Assembly (NCBI GenBank): GCA_963585895.1
Contig: OY757921.1
Span: 48,974,527 to 49,038,526, forward strand
DNA from: Sepioteuthis lessoniana
Taxonomy: Eukaryota > Mollusca > Cephalopoda > Myopsida > Loliginidae
Direction of reading: 5' to 3'
DNA length: 64,000 nucleotides
Positions 1 to 13,284 of the stretch are shown piece by piece; the stretch's first letter is position 1, and each line of letters begins with the position of its first letter. The translations under genes and the position numbers were made by a program. The notes below the pieces were generated by a model. That model did not search any database. It saw only the letters and a program-made list of their open reading frames with translations, and was not told the origin of the DNA.

Positions 1-1639
1 TGTGGCAGAACAATTTTTGTGATTAATATTTTCCTAAAACTTGATAATTTGTTTTTTGCCCCAAACACGTTTCTCTTCAGAAAAGAGTAGAATATACTTT
101 GATATTTCAGTCACTTTCACTTCAAGATCAAAAGCTGGAAAGTAGAAATAATCCAATTTCATATACATTAAAAAAATATTCTTAATAAGAATGTTACTAA
201 AATCAACATTGGCTTGTTTCAAAGACCGATTGTAGTGGAGGTGTGACTGAGATTATAAAAAATTAACTCACACAACAGAACACTGGGATTTTTTTGTTTC
301 ATAACATGTGAAGGGAGAGATTTGACAACTCATATTGGCATGGGGATGGTGTGCCAGAGATAGCAAACATACACAAATAGAAAATCAAAGGAAATACCTG
401 AGAGGTAATTATTAAATAATCAGAAATTATACCTGTTATTTCTTTAAATATGATAAAGCTTTGAATTTTGCTTTTGTTTTCTCTGTTTTGATAATTTTCA
501 TTGTACAATCTATTGCAATGAAATACAACAAAATGGAACAATTGAATTCATTTAAAGTAAAAAAAAATGGAATTAAATGAAATTTGAAAGGGAAAATTTA
601 TCCTCTTCTATTTTGTACTAATTCATGTATCCCACTTATTATTATAGGCATATTCATTTTGATGAAAGAAAATTAAAAACAAAAAACAGTCAATCAGTTG
701 TGTTGCAGATGAGGATCTTAACAGGTGGAAATCATGCTCTCCTTACACATCTCACTTTTGATTCACTGTGCCTCTTGGCCAGGATGTAATGGCCCTTTTG
801 AGTCCTTGGGTTTGAGATAGATTAGTGGTAAACTTGACCACCCATTTTGATTGAAAAAACAGCACCATTGGTGGGATTAAACCAGTCATTGTAATCTGGC
901 TAATGAAGAGACCCCTCTCCCAATTTTTACAAATGATAAAATTTCAATTAAGTGTCTTGTTGATCCTTGCTGAATTTGCTATACAACAAGACCAGCTCAA
1001 CTAAAAGTTTTAACCAACTTTATCAATATCTCTTCCCCAGATCTTTCAATACAGTGTGGGCAAAAAAAAAGGTGTTAAGTGAGAACTGTTTGGACACAGT
1101 GGGTACATGTCATGACTCGTGTTGCACATGGGTGATGTGTTACATCATAATGTATCCTCTGAATTTTTTCTGATCCGATTTTCAAAGTCCTGATTTAGTT
1201 GCTATTATACATTGATTATTTCTGTCCTGTTTATACATGCATGTTATTTTTACTATATTCTTGGTACTGTGCCAGCTGACATTCATTATGTCTGTATTTC
1301 AATTTGATTGGTTTGTTTGTTTTGTTTTTGTTTCACAGTATATCAACTGGTCAGTATATCACTGGACATTTAATGTTGAATCAAGTTAAAAAGAGGAAAA
1401 CAAAAAGGTCAGTTATGTTGGAGTTTATTAGTAGGAAAATGGTTTGTAGGAAGAATCTGGTTTGATTGAAAGTCTATTTGTAGAGAACCATCTTGTAGTA
1501 AAAAGGGTTTTTTTTTTTTAGGAACAGCTTGTGGAAAGGATCAGATTTTGTTGAAGTATTTCTTGTAGAGGAACAGTTTGTAGGAGAAATTTGGTCTTGT
1601 TGAAAATTTTTGAATTTTTTCTGTATAGATTTACCGCTT
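1..1639. other. Upstream intergenic sequence without recognised gene
   Basis: No coding similarity on either strand. The first 50 bases are about 80-85 percent identical by eye to 24851-24900, so the window begins inside an unnamed repeat. At 1440-1610 there are about four degenerate units of roughly 45 bp containing a TTTGTAG/TTGTGG word followed by GGTTTGATTGAA-like sequence. Confidence 0.4.
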
Positions 1640-2935
1640 TAAGAATGACATTACATTTTTCATTTCAATTTTTTGGAACAACTCCTTCACGTAGTTTGCA
1701 CAATAAAAAGTTTCTCTTATATGGGCCAGGTTGGTACATTCAATGAGAATGTGTTTCACAGTCTATTTGGTTTGGCATGCAAGACACGTTGGTTGTTGCT
1801 TTGCTTTAAGTAAGTAAGAATGTATTGTCCTTGTATGACCTATATGAAGTCAAGACAAAATGACTTCCTCTTTTTGTTTTTCTGTAACCCTGTTTCTATT
1901 CCCCCAATGTGCATTTGGATTCTAATAATTTATTATGCTTATTGCTTGTTCCAGCGTTGTCTTTGTTGTAGTATTTATTTATTTATCTTCCTTTTAAAGT
2001 CAGTATATGGTATTTTAAACTTTTTTCAGTGGTTAGGTTTTGAGTAGACCAGGCTATTTTATCTCCTTGGTCATTTCCACTGACTCCAGTATGACTTGGG
2101 ACTCAACATATCTGCACATCATTATCATTAGATAAATTTTCTAATTTGCATAGAATTTTTATTATTCATAGATTATCAAATTTCCAGTTTCTTAATGATT
2201 CCAACATTAATAATGAATTGGAAAAGATAATGAATTTGTTATTCCTTGATTTTGAGATGAGGTCAAGAGCCATGTTGATTGTGCACTGAATCAAGAGGTG
2301 TCATTTGGGATATGTTTTTAAATATTTTCCTTTATGTACTGTAGCACATCCTGTTATTTTCTCGAGTTTAGATCCGTCTGTGAAGATGTGTGAGTTTTTA
2401 GGATATCTCTCCTTAACTTTTTCTAATTCCTCTTGGAAAATTAATGGGTGAGTTTTATTTTTGTGGAATTTACAGAGTGTTAAATTTATGTTTGAGGTTT
2501 TTATGGTCCAAGGTGGAATATCTGGTATGATTGTAGTATGTGTTTCTGTCAAATCCATGTCTACTTCTCCAATGATTGTTTCCATCCGGAGGCCAAAGGA
2601 TTTTATGGCTTTTTCATTCTTTTGGAATATTTCTTTGTATTTTGGATAATAAGTATTATTGTGTGCAGGATTTTCAGGGAATGACTTTTGTTTGATATAG
2701 TAGTGGAGGGCCAGTTTGTAGCTTCAAATATTTGCAGATGCTTCATTAGCCTTAGCATATAGGCTCTTGGCTGGAGATGTTCTAAAGGCTCCAAGTACTA
2801 ACCTTAAGCATTTGTGATAGATTGGGTCAAGTGTTTTTACATAGCTCTTTCTCGCCGATTGGTATATGAAATTACTGTAATCTAGTAGTGATCTAATTAA
2901 TGATCTATCATCATGATAACTGTTACTCTACATGA
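1640..2935 (-). mobile_element. Jockey-like LINE, 3' end of ORF2 with RNase H and C-terminal CCHC
   Basis: Reading the minus strand from 2935 down gives a Y.R.S..LDYSNFIYQSARKS segment, LDPIYHKCLRLVLGAFRTSP (about 2840-2780), an RNase H block with HIFTDGSKLEKITGCA (about 2390-2330), and near 1780 a THSYLLKAKQQPTCLACQ block with VKHILIEC, the usual zinc-knuckle end of Jockey/R1/I-type elements. At least one stop codon interrupts it (TGA after ASANI, near 2727). Endonuclease and reverse transcriptase are missing here. A 5'-truncated, decayed copy. Confidence 0.85.
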
Positions 2936-2941
2936 ACTTCC

Positions 2942-2946
<5 letters not shown>

Positions 2947-2990
<44 letters not shown>
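2947..2990. repeat. (TA)n microsatellite
   Basis: About 21 TA repeats followed by A and T runs. Other TA tracts are at 26256-26281, 30098-30118, 32660-32688, 37149-37171, 43210-43233, 49291-49322 and 60752-60778. Confidence 0.95.
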
Positions 2991-2992
<2 letters not shown>

Positions 2993-3280
2993 AAAAAAAA
3001 TTTTTTTTAAACTAATGAGTTGGCTTTATCACTCTATATTTCAGTTGTTATTTTCTAAATATTTTTCCCTTTTCATAATACCATCACTTCCCAAAAAGTA
3101 AAATTTAAAAGAAAAAAAGTCTTCACTTGGGGTTTGGATTTTTGTAGATATAAGAAATAGGGTCTACCCATTTCTACCACAGGGGCAGGAAAGTTTAAAC
3201 AAGGCCGACCTTCCAGGGTGAGCAGTGGCAGAAATTGTCCTACTTTAATGAGCACCCCCTTAAAACGGGTTCCTCATGTG

Positions 3281-3340
3281 TCAGACAGTAAACATAACCT
3301 TTAACTATTTTAGATAGGGTGGGGGGCAACTACTGTCTGA
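3281..3340. repeat. Inverted repeat
   Basis: TCAGACAGTA (3281-3290) and TACTGTCTGA (3331-3340) are perfect reverse complements separated by 40 bp. Confidence 0.8.
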
Positions 3341-3814
3341 GGAGAGGGTTCCCTGGGACTGGATTAATTATTTTCAGCCAAAAATATATGCTTGCTGGCA
3401 AGAGAGCTTTTGCTAAACTGATCAAGTTTAGACAAGGATCTGTCTTGTATTTTGTTTTTGACTACATAGTTTTTGAGTAAATTACTGGCATGAAACTCTC
3501 ATTAATAAACTCTTTTGATTATTGATTCTTTCGAGAGAAAACAAAATTATATATATATATATATGGAAAAAAAAAAGAAAAAGAAATGCGTTGTCAAAGT
3601 GTTATTTTTAATCTTGTAAAAATTTAAATAAATTTTCAATATGTCATGAGAGTAGATTGACATTATCCTATGTTGTGATCATGTTGTTAACAGGAGTTAC
3701 TAATTTAATCAGTTGACTGCTAAGCTGGTATTCACATTTGAAAGTTAGTGATATATTGTAGCCTAAATTAATCTATTTGTTACTGAGTCTTAATATAAAT
3801 CTTGAGTTGATCAG

Positions 3815-4135
3815 CCTTGTTGAAGGTGCTTTGAATACACTGACAGTATCCCCTGCACTGGGGTAAGACCTCACTAAAAAGGGGTGTCCTGGGTATGACA
3901 CTAAATAGCATCTGATGGTGAGACTCCAGTTTCAGAGCTCTTGGGAGTGTGGAGTACTTAATTGCCATTACTTTCAGGTCCAATCTGACCCAGAAATATG
4001 GGTCAAATAGATCTGTTTAAAAATTATTCATTGTGTGAAAAAAAAAACTCCCTTAAGAAACAACTGCACAAAAAAATGTAAAAATTAACATACAATGAAT
4101 GTGATTCCTGTTAGGCAAAGGTTAAAATCAATCAA
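3815..4135 (+). repeat. Family C repeat
   Basis: Head with GAATACACTGACAGTATCCC, GACACTAAATAGCATCTGAT, GGTGAGACTCCAGTTTC, CATTGCC-like ATTGCCATTACTTTCAGG and GGGTCAAATAGATCTG. The tail is short here. Upstream of DROSHA. Confidence 0.7.
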
Positions 4136-4474
4136 TCAATTTTGTGTCAGGTTTTTCTTGTGAAAATCCTAAAAACAAAGTCTTCCTTACATGTTTAAAA
4201 TCGTTCTACTTTCATACATACAACAGAATATTTCTATGAATCTATCAAATTTAAACAATTATGAAATATCCAAAAAGATGAGTCAAAGCATTAAGTTGGG
4301 GCATTAAGCAAAATGAGCACAGAATTAGGGTACCAAAAAAGAAGTAGGGGTTATCAAAGTTTTTGTTTTTCCTTTATATATAACGATATACCTTGAAATA
4401 CCAGATCATATTTCTGATAAAACCAAATAGGGTAATAAACCCTTTATAGAAATGTGTAACTATTTATAATCATA

Positions 4475-4740
4475 CTATTTGAAACAATTATAAACTTAAT
4501 TAATATATTGTTTTGGTTCATTTTATCTAATGGCATATCAACCCCTTAAGTATTATTCAATACCAAAATTTGATTCATTTGTAAATGTTTGATTAAAATC
4601 AAACATTTGTATATATTTTCCACTTTTTATTGCAATTTTTTTCAGTTGCACTTTTCTCTATTATAATAATCATTTGTTTACACACAGTCAAATGATTTTA
4701 AGTATTTTTATCTAATAATAAGGCTTGCCAACAGGGTGGA
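4475..4740 (-). repeat. Family C repeat, reversed tail only
   Basis: TAATGGCATATCAACCCCTT (reversed 3' tail), then GTTTACACACAGTCAAATGA and TTTTAAGTATTTTTATC, the reversed internal tandem unit. The head is missing. A similar tail-only copy lies at 7380-7640. Confidence 0.6.
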
Positions 4741-5344
4741 TCTTACATAAAGGCATAACTTGGAAGCAGTAGAAGATATCCAAGTATTTTGGGTGGGCAT
4801 TCATGCAAAAAGGTTAAGAAACATTTGATGTTATAATATGTGGGAGAAAATAAAGTTACATAAATCTTAGTCATAACAAGTAGTTGTCACAAAGATACTA
4901 TAATGCAAATAAAGAATAAATGATAGGAAACCCAAGAAAGTATTAATATGTTACAGTATATTTACATTTTTTGCATATCTTTCTGCCAAAGTTTATTTTA
5001 TGTACATATTTAAAGAATATCTGACTTCATTATGTCGCCCTCCTCAATAAATACACGTCAACAAGAGCGTTAGACGGAGTTAACCAAATCAGCGTGACAC
5101 AATCATGTGTGATACTATTTGCATAGTGGACAGATAGTCACTACCCCACTGGACTCTCAGCTTCCTATTAACTAACTACTGTTTAACCAGGTTCACTTGT
5201 ATCTTGTTTCTGTTACTTGAATATATATGTTTTTCTATCAACCTTTTTGTGTTCCCTGTGTCTTTCTTTTGTCAGCATCACAACAATTATATCATTATAA
5301 TTTTACTCCTTGGGAAATTTTCATACCAGCCATAGCTGATAATT

Positions 5345-5715
5345 TTCAATCCAAGAGACAGTAAGACTCATCAGTTCACCAGAACTTGTCTAAATATTTT
5401 TATTATATCACAATCTCTTACGAGTTTTTGACACCAGTTTCAACTGGTGCCTTTCCACTGGTCTAAATGACAGAAAGTCTCTTCAGGTTCACAGGACTCT
5501 TCTAAGCATTCTAGCTGATCTCAACACTGTTGTGGTCTGGATGGTCTCAATTCTTCTGTTGATCTCTAGTTCCCCCAGTCTCTTTTCCAGGACTTAGGGG
5601 ACCATTTCAAGGGCACCAACTACAACTAGTGTCAGCTTTATGTTCCACAGCTTTTTCTGTAGTTCACTGGAATGGCAAAATCTACTAGATGACAAGTTCT
5701 TTTCATGTTAATTAT
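5345..5715 (-). mobile_element. LINE C-terminus fragment, decayed
   Basis: The minus strand reads, with stops, ELQKKLWNIKLTLVVVGALE, MVP.VLEKRLGELEINRRIE, TIQTTTVLRSARMLRRVL and RDFLSFRPVERHQLKL. The W.. KV.PIVVGALG..PK.LEK.L..L block followed by LLRSARILR is a standard non-LTR retrotransposon C-terminus. Same family as the copy at 34.6-35.1 kb. Confidence 0.7.
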
Positions 5716-5742
5716 TTGTAGGGATATCCATCATCAAGGTTT

Positions 5743-5985
5743 GCAATAGGTGTAATGGTTTAAGTGTTGCATGATGGCCCTGAAGTAAGCAAGTTCAAAC
5801 TCCAGTTGTGTTATTATGTTCACTTTTGGATTAATATCCTTGAGAAAGATATGAACCCCCTTGTCCTTGCAGCTATGTGTTAAATAGTATCACTGCTATT
5901 CTTCTATAAGGATGACACTGGCGTTAAATAACCTACAAAGGTTGATATACCATTAAACAAAAACCAAACCAAACCATGTCAAAGT
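5743..5985 (+). mobile_element. SINE family B
   Basis: tRNA-like head (GTGTAATGGTTTAAGTGTT, B-box region AAACTCCAGTTGTG), central block (TAATATCCTTGAGAAAGATA, CAGCTATGTGTTAAATAG), 3' tail GCGTTAAATAACCTACAAAG and GTTGATATACCATTAAAC. Confidence 0.75.
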
Positions 5986-6014
5986 GTATATGCATTTGTG
6001 TAGATTATATATTA

Positions 6015-6270
6015 ATACCAGCTCATTAGCCGAGCAGGTAGAATATTCGCCAATGGTCTGGGAGACCGGTGTTCAATCCCAGGTTGAGTCATACCAAAGA
6101 CTTAAAAAGTAGTACTTGATACCTCCTTGCTTAACACTCAGCATTATAAGGTACGTATCAAGGGTAAAGTGGAGCAATCCAGGGTAGGAAGTAGCACCCT
6201 CCCCTACAACACAGTGTAGTAGCTAAGGAAAAAGGAGCCTTTGGGTCGCTCTCGACTAAGGTCGCCAACT
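6015..6270 (+). mobile_element. SINE family A (tRNA-derived), full copy
   Basis: tRNA-like head with a GCCGAGCAGGTAGAAT A-box region and GTTCAATCCC B box, then a body unique to this family (GTACTTGATACCTCCTTGC, AAAGTGGAGCAATCCAGGG, GAGCCTTTGGGTCGC). It is flanked by an exact 11 bp duplication, ATTATATATTA (6004-6014 and 6271-6281). Lies upstream of DROSHA. Confidence 0.85.
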
Positions 6271-6689
6271 ATTATATATTAGTAATTATCTGACTTTGAA
6301 ATTTTTAAAGTTTACTCATGTTAAACTGTTTATGTTGTTACTTCAGAATGCCACAGTAAACATGAATGGCTAGAGAGAAAGATGGGAAGCATTGGGCTAT
6401 GAATTTGCTTTGTCTTTATTGACATCATTGTCACCACTGAAACTTTGGCCTGCATTCTCTTCTATTCTATCAGACAGTTGGGATTCACTTCAGTTTCAAA
6501 ATAAAAAAATTAGAGAATTGTTGAATTGTGGTCATGTGACCTTTTTCCAACTACATCTGCACATATTATCAGCAGTCATATATTTAAAATAGTAGTTGGC
6601 TATGGTCAGGTGCCAGATTTGAAATTTGTAACCGCCTTTGTGCTTTGTTCATTTAGAAGCTATAGTTCCTATACATTATATACACTTGT

Positions 6690-7345
<656 letters not shown>

Positions 7346-7639
7346 GAAACTTATTTAATGATCCTCGTTCATATAAAAATGGGATGATTATCAACACTCT
7401 TCAACTGTACCATTTTTTCATGTTGAATGCAATGATTGATTTTAATGGCATGTCAACCTGTCTAGGGTTATTTTATGCCTAGAAGTTAAGGAATTGCATT
7501 CATTGAACATTCATACTTACATTTTTTTTGTAGTTGTTTCTTGCACACAGTTATATAATATCAAGTATTCCTATCTAATACAAATAATTTGCAATGTTGT
7601 ATGGTTTCAAGCATTCATATCTAATACTTATAATTCATA

Positions 7640-7885
7640 CAAAATTACCAGGTAGAGTGTTCGCCAATGATCCAGGAGACCGAGGTTCAATCCCAGGCTG
7701 AGTCATACCAAAGACTCAAAAAATGGTACTTGATGCCACTTTGCTTAATATTCAACATTATAAGGTACAGATCAAGAGTAAAGTAGAGCTATCCATAGAA
7801 AGGAGTAGCACCCTCCTCTATACCTCAGTGTAGTAGCTAATGAAAAGAGAGCCTTTGGGTTACCCTTGACTATGGTTGCCAACTT
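7640..7885 (+). mobile_element. SINE family A, 5'-shortened copy
   Basis: Begins in the head at AGGTAGAGTGTTCGCCAATG, has GGTTCAATCCC, and continues through the family A body to GTTGCCAACTTTAC. Confidence 0.8.
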
Positions 7886-8032
7886 TACTTTTTTTTATAG
7901 TTTCAAGTAATTATTTCTATCAAGTAATACTCATTTGCACAGTTATATGGTAACAAGTAACTATTAATAATCTTTAGTAAACAATTATAGCTTCAATTAT
8001 TCTTAATACAAATAATTTACACACAGTATAGT

Positions 8033-8286
8033 GGTATCATTGGCCTCGTGGGTAGAGTCTTCGCCAATGGTCTGGGAGACTGAGGTTCAATCCCAGGTCG
8101 CCTCATACCAAAGACTTTTAAAATGGTACTTGATACCTCCTTGCTTATCACTCAGCAATATAAGGTACGTATCAAGGGTAAAGTGAAGCAATCCAGGGAA
8201 AGGAGTAGCGCCCGACCGTACACCTCAGTGTAGTAGCTATTGAAAAGGGAGCCTTCTGGTCGACTTCGAGTAAGGTTGCTAACTTT
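8033..8286 (+). mobile_element. SINE family A
   Basis: Head TTGGCCTCGTGGGTAGAGTC and GGTTCAATCCC, body as in the 6.0 kb copy, end GTTGCTAACTTTACTTA. Retains CpGs (CGCCCGACCG near 8210). Confidence 0.8.
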
Positions 8287-8354
8287 ACTTACTTTATAGT
8301 AACACTTTATCAAGTGTTCTTATTGAACATGAATAATTTTTAAATAAATCTATT

Positions 8355-8605
8355 AGACACATATATGGAACCCAAACAGGTACTACCACTCTGAGTGAGA
8401 GTGAATCTAGGAGTAATGGCAATGAAGGGGTACTCTACATATCTCAGATCTCCAGAAGTGGAGTCTCACCATCAGATGCCGTTTTGTGCTATACCCAGGA
8501 CACCCCATTTTTAGGGTGGGGAAAGTCTTACTCTTCAGAAAAGGGATAGAGTTGGCATATTCTTAACACTGCTGACAGAGTAGAGCAGCATCTGTGAAAT
8601 CTCAT
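8355..8605 (-). repeat. Family C repeat, reversed head
   Basis: CAGGTACTACCACTCTGAG, GGAGTAATGGCAATGAAGGG, TCTCACCATCAGATGCCG, CCAGGACACCCCATTTTTAG and GCTGACAGAG, which is the family C head read in reverse. Confidence 0.75.
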
Positions 8606-8799
8606 CTTTCTTACTGTTATGAGATGTTTGGGCTCCTTTTTGTGTTTTTTTTTTCATTAAAAGAAATGGCTCTTTAGACATTGGTTAAAATAGAGATGGG
8701 AAGAGAAATGTGTCATTATAAGCTCTTCTGTTCCTGGGTGCATCTAATTAGGTGCAATAATGCATATGTATGTAGTATCTGATTTCTATTTCCTTGGGA

Positions 8800-9215
8800 A
8801 TTAGTTAAATGTGAAAATGTATGTGCAAGTTTTTATTTCTTCACCATCCCTTCTAATAGTTATCCTTTTGTAGTCCGTGACCCCTTGCTTTCCTAAAGCT
8901 ATTTTTATTTCCTCTGGTATAACCTGGGATAATTACCAGTTTCTGATAACTCCCTTTATGTTTTTTATTGCATTTCAAGTTGTGGAAGGTTTTCATTTTT
9001 ATTAGGTTTTCAGCATGTTTCTTGTTATCTACCTCTACAACTAGATTGCTGCTTTTAATTTTCATTTACAGTTTGAGGGTTTGCCTTGTTGGAGAACATT
9101 TTTTCAATCAAGAAAGGGGACAGTTTGGCTAGTGGAGTTTCTTTTAGTTATTTGATTGCAATGAATCTTGGGAATTATAAAGAGGTTTTTGTTTGGGTTT
9201 TGTTATATGTGTTGT
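8800..9215 (-). mobile_element. Jockey-like LINE ORF1 fragment
   Basis: Minus-strand translation gives FPRFIAIK, then ETPLAKLSPFLIEK and SSNLVVEVDNKKHAENLIKM, then KTFHNLKC. This fits the conserved ORF1 pattern of Jockey-like LINEs (LSPF.I.K followed by LLVEV....Q...LLK). Stops and small shifts are present, so it is a relic. A plus-strand ORF of 92 codons over the same place is a shadow. Confidence 0.6.
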
Positions 9216-9419
9216 TTCTTTATCTTTCATTTGCTGGTCTTGTGCTCCACTATCCACCATGGATTTCTACTGTTGTTGGGAATTTACCAAGAGGGATACT
9301 CATTCACTTTGGTTCAGTCAGGGATACATTGGCCAGTATACTTATGTCAGGAGAGGAATTTTGAGCCTCTGTAAATTTCAGGCTTTATTTACTAAAACCC
9401 ATGTTCCTTAAAGTTAAAC

Positions 9420-10639
9420 TGGTCAAATTCTTTTTCCTTTGATGCAATTGACCACCAGCCACTGCCTTTTAGCACCTTTAGGATAAAAAGAAATTTGTAG
9501 AATACAATCAGAACTTAATCATATAGGTACTAGGGCTTGATATGACCAGCTAACTGATTGAATTGGGTCTCTCTGACTGCTTGTCTATTCCAAGTAAAGG
9601 CCAAAGTGGAGTGTTGTGGGTCACATGACTGCTTAGCAACTGGGTCACAGACAACTAAACCACTAGCATCCCATCCTCAGGCATTATGGGTTACCACCTG
9701 TGGCAGTCTTAATCCACTGCAGAAGTGCACTTGGTGTATTTTACAGCTCCAGCCAACAAGAAGTGCATGTGTGTATAGTAGTATCAAAAGGATAGCTAAC
9801 CAAGTTTAGGAGGCTGGCAGATTTTAATAATGAAAGAGAAGGATTTTCTCAATGGTAATGAAAGGGTTAGTTTTTTAATGTCCTTAAAAAACTCAAGTCT
9901 TCAGCGCTAGTATGGTCAGAGGTCAGTAGACACAGACTTTAGTTCTGGGATTTACTTGCTGAGGAAGCTGTTTTTTTTTCCAGATGACAGGACTCCATAT
10001 ATTCAAGGAAGCAATCAGGGGTAAATCAGAGAAGTTTGGGGACAAAACAGAGGGAATTTGAACATAGGGTAGTAAGGAGTAATGTGTTACCAGGAATGTA
10101 AAAACTAGCAGTTAGCAGTTAAGACGCAGAGTGGGATAGAAAACTGCAGAGCACAAAAATTCATACTGCAAAGAGTTACGTGCACCCTGCTGAGAATAAA
10201 GATGGCTATACATGTGTCTTTTGGAATTTTTTTATGTCTTTTTTTTTCTTTGTAAAGATAATCTATTGTTTAACCAAAAACCCTTGGCCAATAGATTGTC
10301 TTAACAACAAACACAATGTGATTATTTCAACTAGTGAGCAAAACTGTTCATTGTGCAAATAATAACTGCCACAGAAAAGAATATAGGGATAAAATACTTA
10401 CATAGTCATCTTTTTTGGTCCCATAAGCAGCTATGAAATCAGCATGTTTTTGTAGTAGAAGAGTAGTGGGAGCTTTTTCTGAGATCACCACATCCTTCAT
10501 GGGAGTTGCCTGAAAGAGAAGAATTTTCCTGCATATAACAGCATTTATTATTAATTTATTAGATAACATAAAAAATGTCCTTTTGGTTTATAAATTAAAA
10601 ATAAAGAAGTTTTTGTTATTCTTCAAATAAGTTTTCAGA
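9420..10639. other. Intergenic stretch without recognised gene
   Basis: Only a very old reversed family C piece is suggested at about 9590-9775 (CACTGCAGAAGTGCACTTGG, TTACAGCTCCAGCC). Nothing else recognised, and no coding similarity on either strand. Confidence 0.35.
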
Positions 10640-11075
10640 GCTCATTTGTTTGTACACAGTTTAATGGTTTCAAGTATTTCTATCCAACACTAATAATTCT
10701 ATTCAATATCAATCACTTGTTTGTACATAGTTAAATGGTTTCGAATATTGCAATTCAAAATTAGTAACTCTATTAATCAAGTATTCCTACGTAATCTAAA
10801 TAATTTGCATAGAGCTGTATGTACCCAAATAAGAAATAATAACAATTCTTAGTAAATGATTAAAGAGTTCTATTTGACCCATAGATGAAACCCTAAAAGG
10901 TACTACTAATCCAGGTCAGAGTGGATCTGAGAGTAATGGCAATGAAGGACTGGAGCCTCACTATCAGATGCAGTTTAATATTATACACAGGACACTTGTT
11001 GCAGGGGAGTGTGTCTTATCCCTCTGCAAAGGTACAGTCAGCATATTCTACAGCCCCAGCTGACAGGGCGATAAA
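10640..11075 (-). repeat. Family C repeat, reversed
   Basis: The reversed internal tandem unit (TTTGTACACAGTTTAATGGT, TTTCAAGTATTTCTATCC) is followed by the head (AAAGGTACTACTAATCCAGG, GAGTAATGGCAATGAAGGAC, CATATTCTACAGCCCCAGC). Confidence 0.75.
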
Positions 11076-11419
11076 GGGTAAGAAATAGATTTTATCAATA
11101 ATCATTCACATCTAAGATGTTTTATCTTTTGTATTGTTCATCTATTTATCATTGGTTACTGCTTTCTATACACCTAGCATAACATTAAGATCACAGCATT
11201 GAATTCATTTAAAGATTTTTGCAAAACCCTACAAATTAATAGATAATTTGAATAAATATTTAAATACTAAATTTCATTATTTTTCTAACTTAGGAAAGTA
11301 GTATTAATCTTTTGTTTTTTCTTTTATTGGGTCTCTAAGCATATTTTTGTCTAGGTAACTACTAGGATGAAATGAGTTCTCTCTTGACACCTAGCCACAA
11401 CAGAGGAGTAAATACATGC

Positions 11420-11452
<33 letters not shown>

Positions 11453-11479
11453 CAGCTACTTGTCTCTTGTAATGATTAC

Positions 11480-12115
11480 CAAGGGAGTGATGGTTGGTTA
11501 TTTGGGTTTTATAGCATATCAACCATTGTAGGTTATTTAATGCCAAATCCATTTTTATGCAAATAGTCAGCTCTATTTCAAACAATTCAGTTCAGCATGA
11601 GTACATAGTTTAATTGTTAAAACAGTTCTAATTCAGCTAAGTACAGATTTTGTTTACACACTGTTAAATGTCAAAACAGATCTATATTAAACAATTCAAT
11701 TTAGTGTAAGTACAGTTTCACTGTCAAAAACAGCTCAATTTCAAACAATTCAGTTTAGCATAAGCACACTGTTTAAATGTAAGTACAGTTTAATTGTGAA
11801 AAACATTTCTATTTCAAGCTATTCAGTTTAATCAAACAGTTCTAATTCAAACAATTCAGTTTAGCATAAGTATGCAGTTAGTTCTATTTAACCCAGAGAT
11901 AAGGCCCTATCAAGTACTACCATTCCAGGCCAGAGTGGACCAGGGAGCAATGGGGTGCTCTGCATTTTCCAAAACTCCAGCATCACTGTTCAGATTGTTT
12001 AGTGTCATAACCAGGACATTCGTTGGGAGGGGTCTTACCCCTCTTCAGAGAAGTAGTTGGTGTATTCTACAGTCCCAGTCAACGAAACAACCAAGGGAGC
12101 GAGTAAGCAGTGAGA
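11480..12115 (-). repeat. Family C repeat, reversed, long copy with second unit type
   Basis: Left end GGTTATTTGGGTTTTATAGC and ATATCAACCATTGTAGG (reversed tail). Then about five units of roughly 55-60 bp containing CAAACAATTCAGTTTAGCAT and GTACAGTTTAATTGTC, then the reversed head from AAGTACTACCATTCCAGG to TTCTACAGTCCCAGTCAAC. A (TA)n(GA)n tract at 11419-11451 abuts it. Confidence 0.8.
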
Positions 12116-12274
12116 CAAACACCTTCTTACAAAAAGAGGGTGAGAGACAGATCCCACTTAAAAAAACAGTCTAAACTGGATATTTTTGTATAGTTTCAAA
12201 CACTTCTAGTCATGATTCCAACAGTTTCTAAAATTTTGGTTGAAATTGGATAAAAAATGATAGACATTTGGTTT

Positions 12275-12420
12275 AGTTTGTTTGTTTAATGGTATATCAA
12301 CCTTCATGGGTTATTTAATGCCAAAGCCACCAGTAGTGGTATTATTTAACCCATAACTGGGGGATAAGAGAGTTCATAGTTTTTCCAAGGGCATGCAGAG
12401 ATTGAATTGAGTGGGCTATG
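12275..12420 (-). mobile_element. SINE family B, reversed, partial
   Basis: Reads in reverse: the tail GTATATCAACCTTCATGGG and TTATTTAATGCCAAAGCC, then the central block to CCAAGGGCATGC. The tRNA-like head is missing or too decayed. Confidence 0.6.
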
Positions 12421-13284
12421 GTATCAATGACTTGAAGGTTTATCTTTGTATATTTGTTGTATGTGAGAACCAAACCTCACTACCATAATTATTTGAGAGT
12501 GAGGAACACAGTTTGGACACTTGTAACTGAGGAAATGTATTATTGATATTTCCTCGGGTTAAACAATGTAAAACAATTCATGATGAATTAACAGCAATAT
12601 ATTCCTTGCTTAACAGAAAGAATACAGAAATGACAACTTTCTAGAGAAAAGTCCTATCATCTAGTTAAAGAGTCTTTTGGTATAAGTTGGGTCCTTAATA
12701 GAATGGAAGTTGTTGTGTGAAGACTTATGTCAATGCATGGTACCTTATGTGGTATGACATAAGGTTTATTGGAGTGAGAGCCCCCATCTCAGGAAACACA
12801 CACACTGATGTGTGCTTCTTCTTGTCAAAGCCAGAATGAAGAGATAGTTTGACTTTGCTGCACTGTTTTATATGCTACTTTGGCCATATCACCAAGTGGT
12901 CATTAGAAATACTATTTGGAAGGCAAGGGATGTAATCCTTACAGGTATTAATTTGAAAGTAAATGTAATAGTGTGACTGGAGTTCTAACTTACAATGATG
13001 TTGCAGTCATTCTGTCATAGAGATTCTTCCTTATGGAAATTTGGTGAATTATAATAAAATTACCATGTTACCAATATTTTTGTATAAGCTTTTCTAGATT
13101 TTATTTTGATTTATGCAGGCTGGAAAAATTATTTGAATTTAAATTTGAACTGTGTTTTCTGTATTTGGCAAATCTGCCAACTTAAGGATTGAAAACAGGT
13201 TCTCAGTGATGCAAATTTATTTACTTGCTACTGTTATAATTACTATCCTACCCATAAGAATAAGTGTTCAAATTTCTTGGGACA
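12421..13284. other. Intergenic stretch, nothing recognised
   Basis: No repeat family, open frame or motif of this window was recognised on either strand. Confidence 0.3.

Noticed and set aside
9086-9364. Plus-strand open frame of 92 codons with hydrophobic segments, resembling a small membrane protein
   Set aside because: The minus strand of the same place reads as a LINE ORF1 fragment (LSPFLIEK, LVVEVDNKKHAENLIKM). The plus frame is its shadow and has no support of its own.
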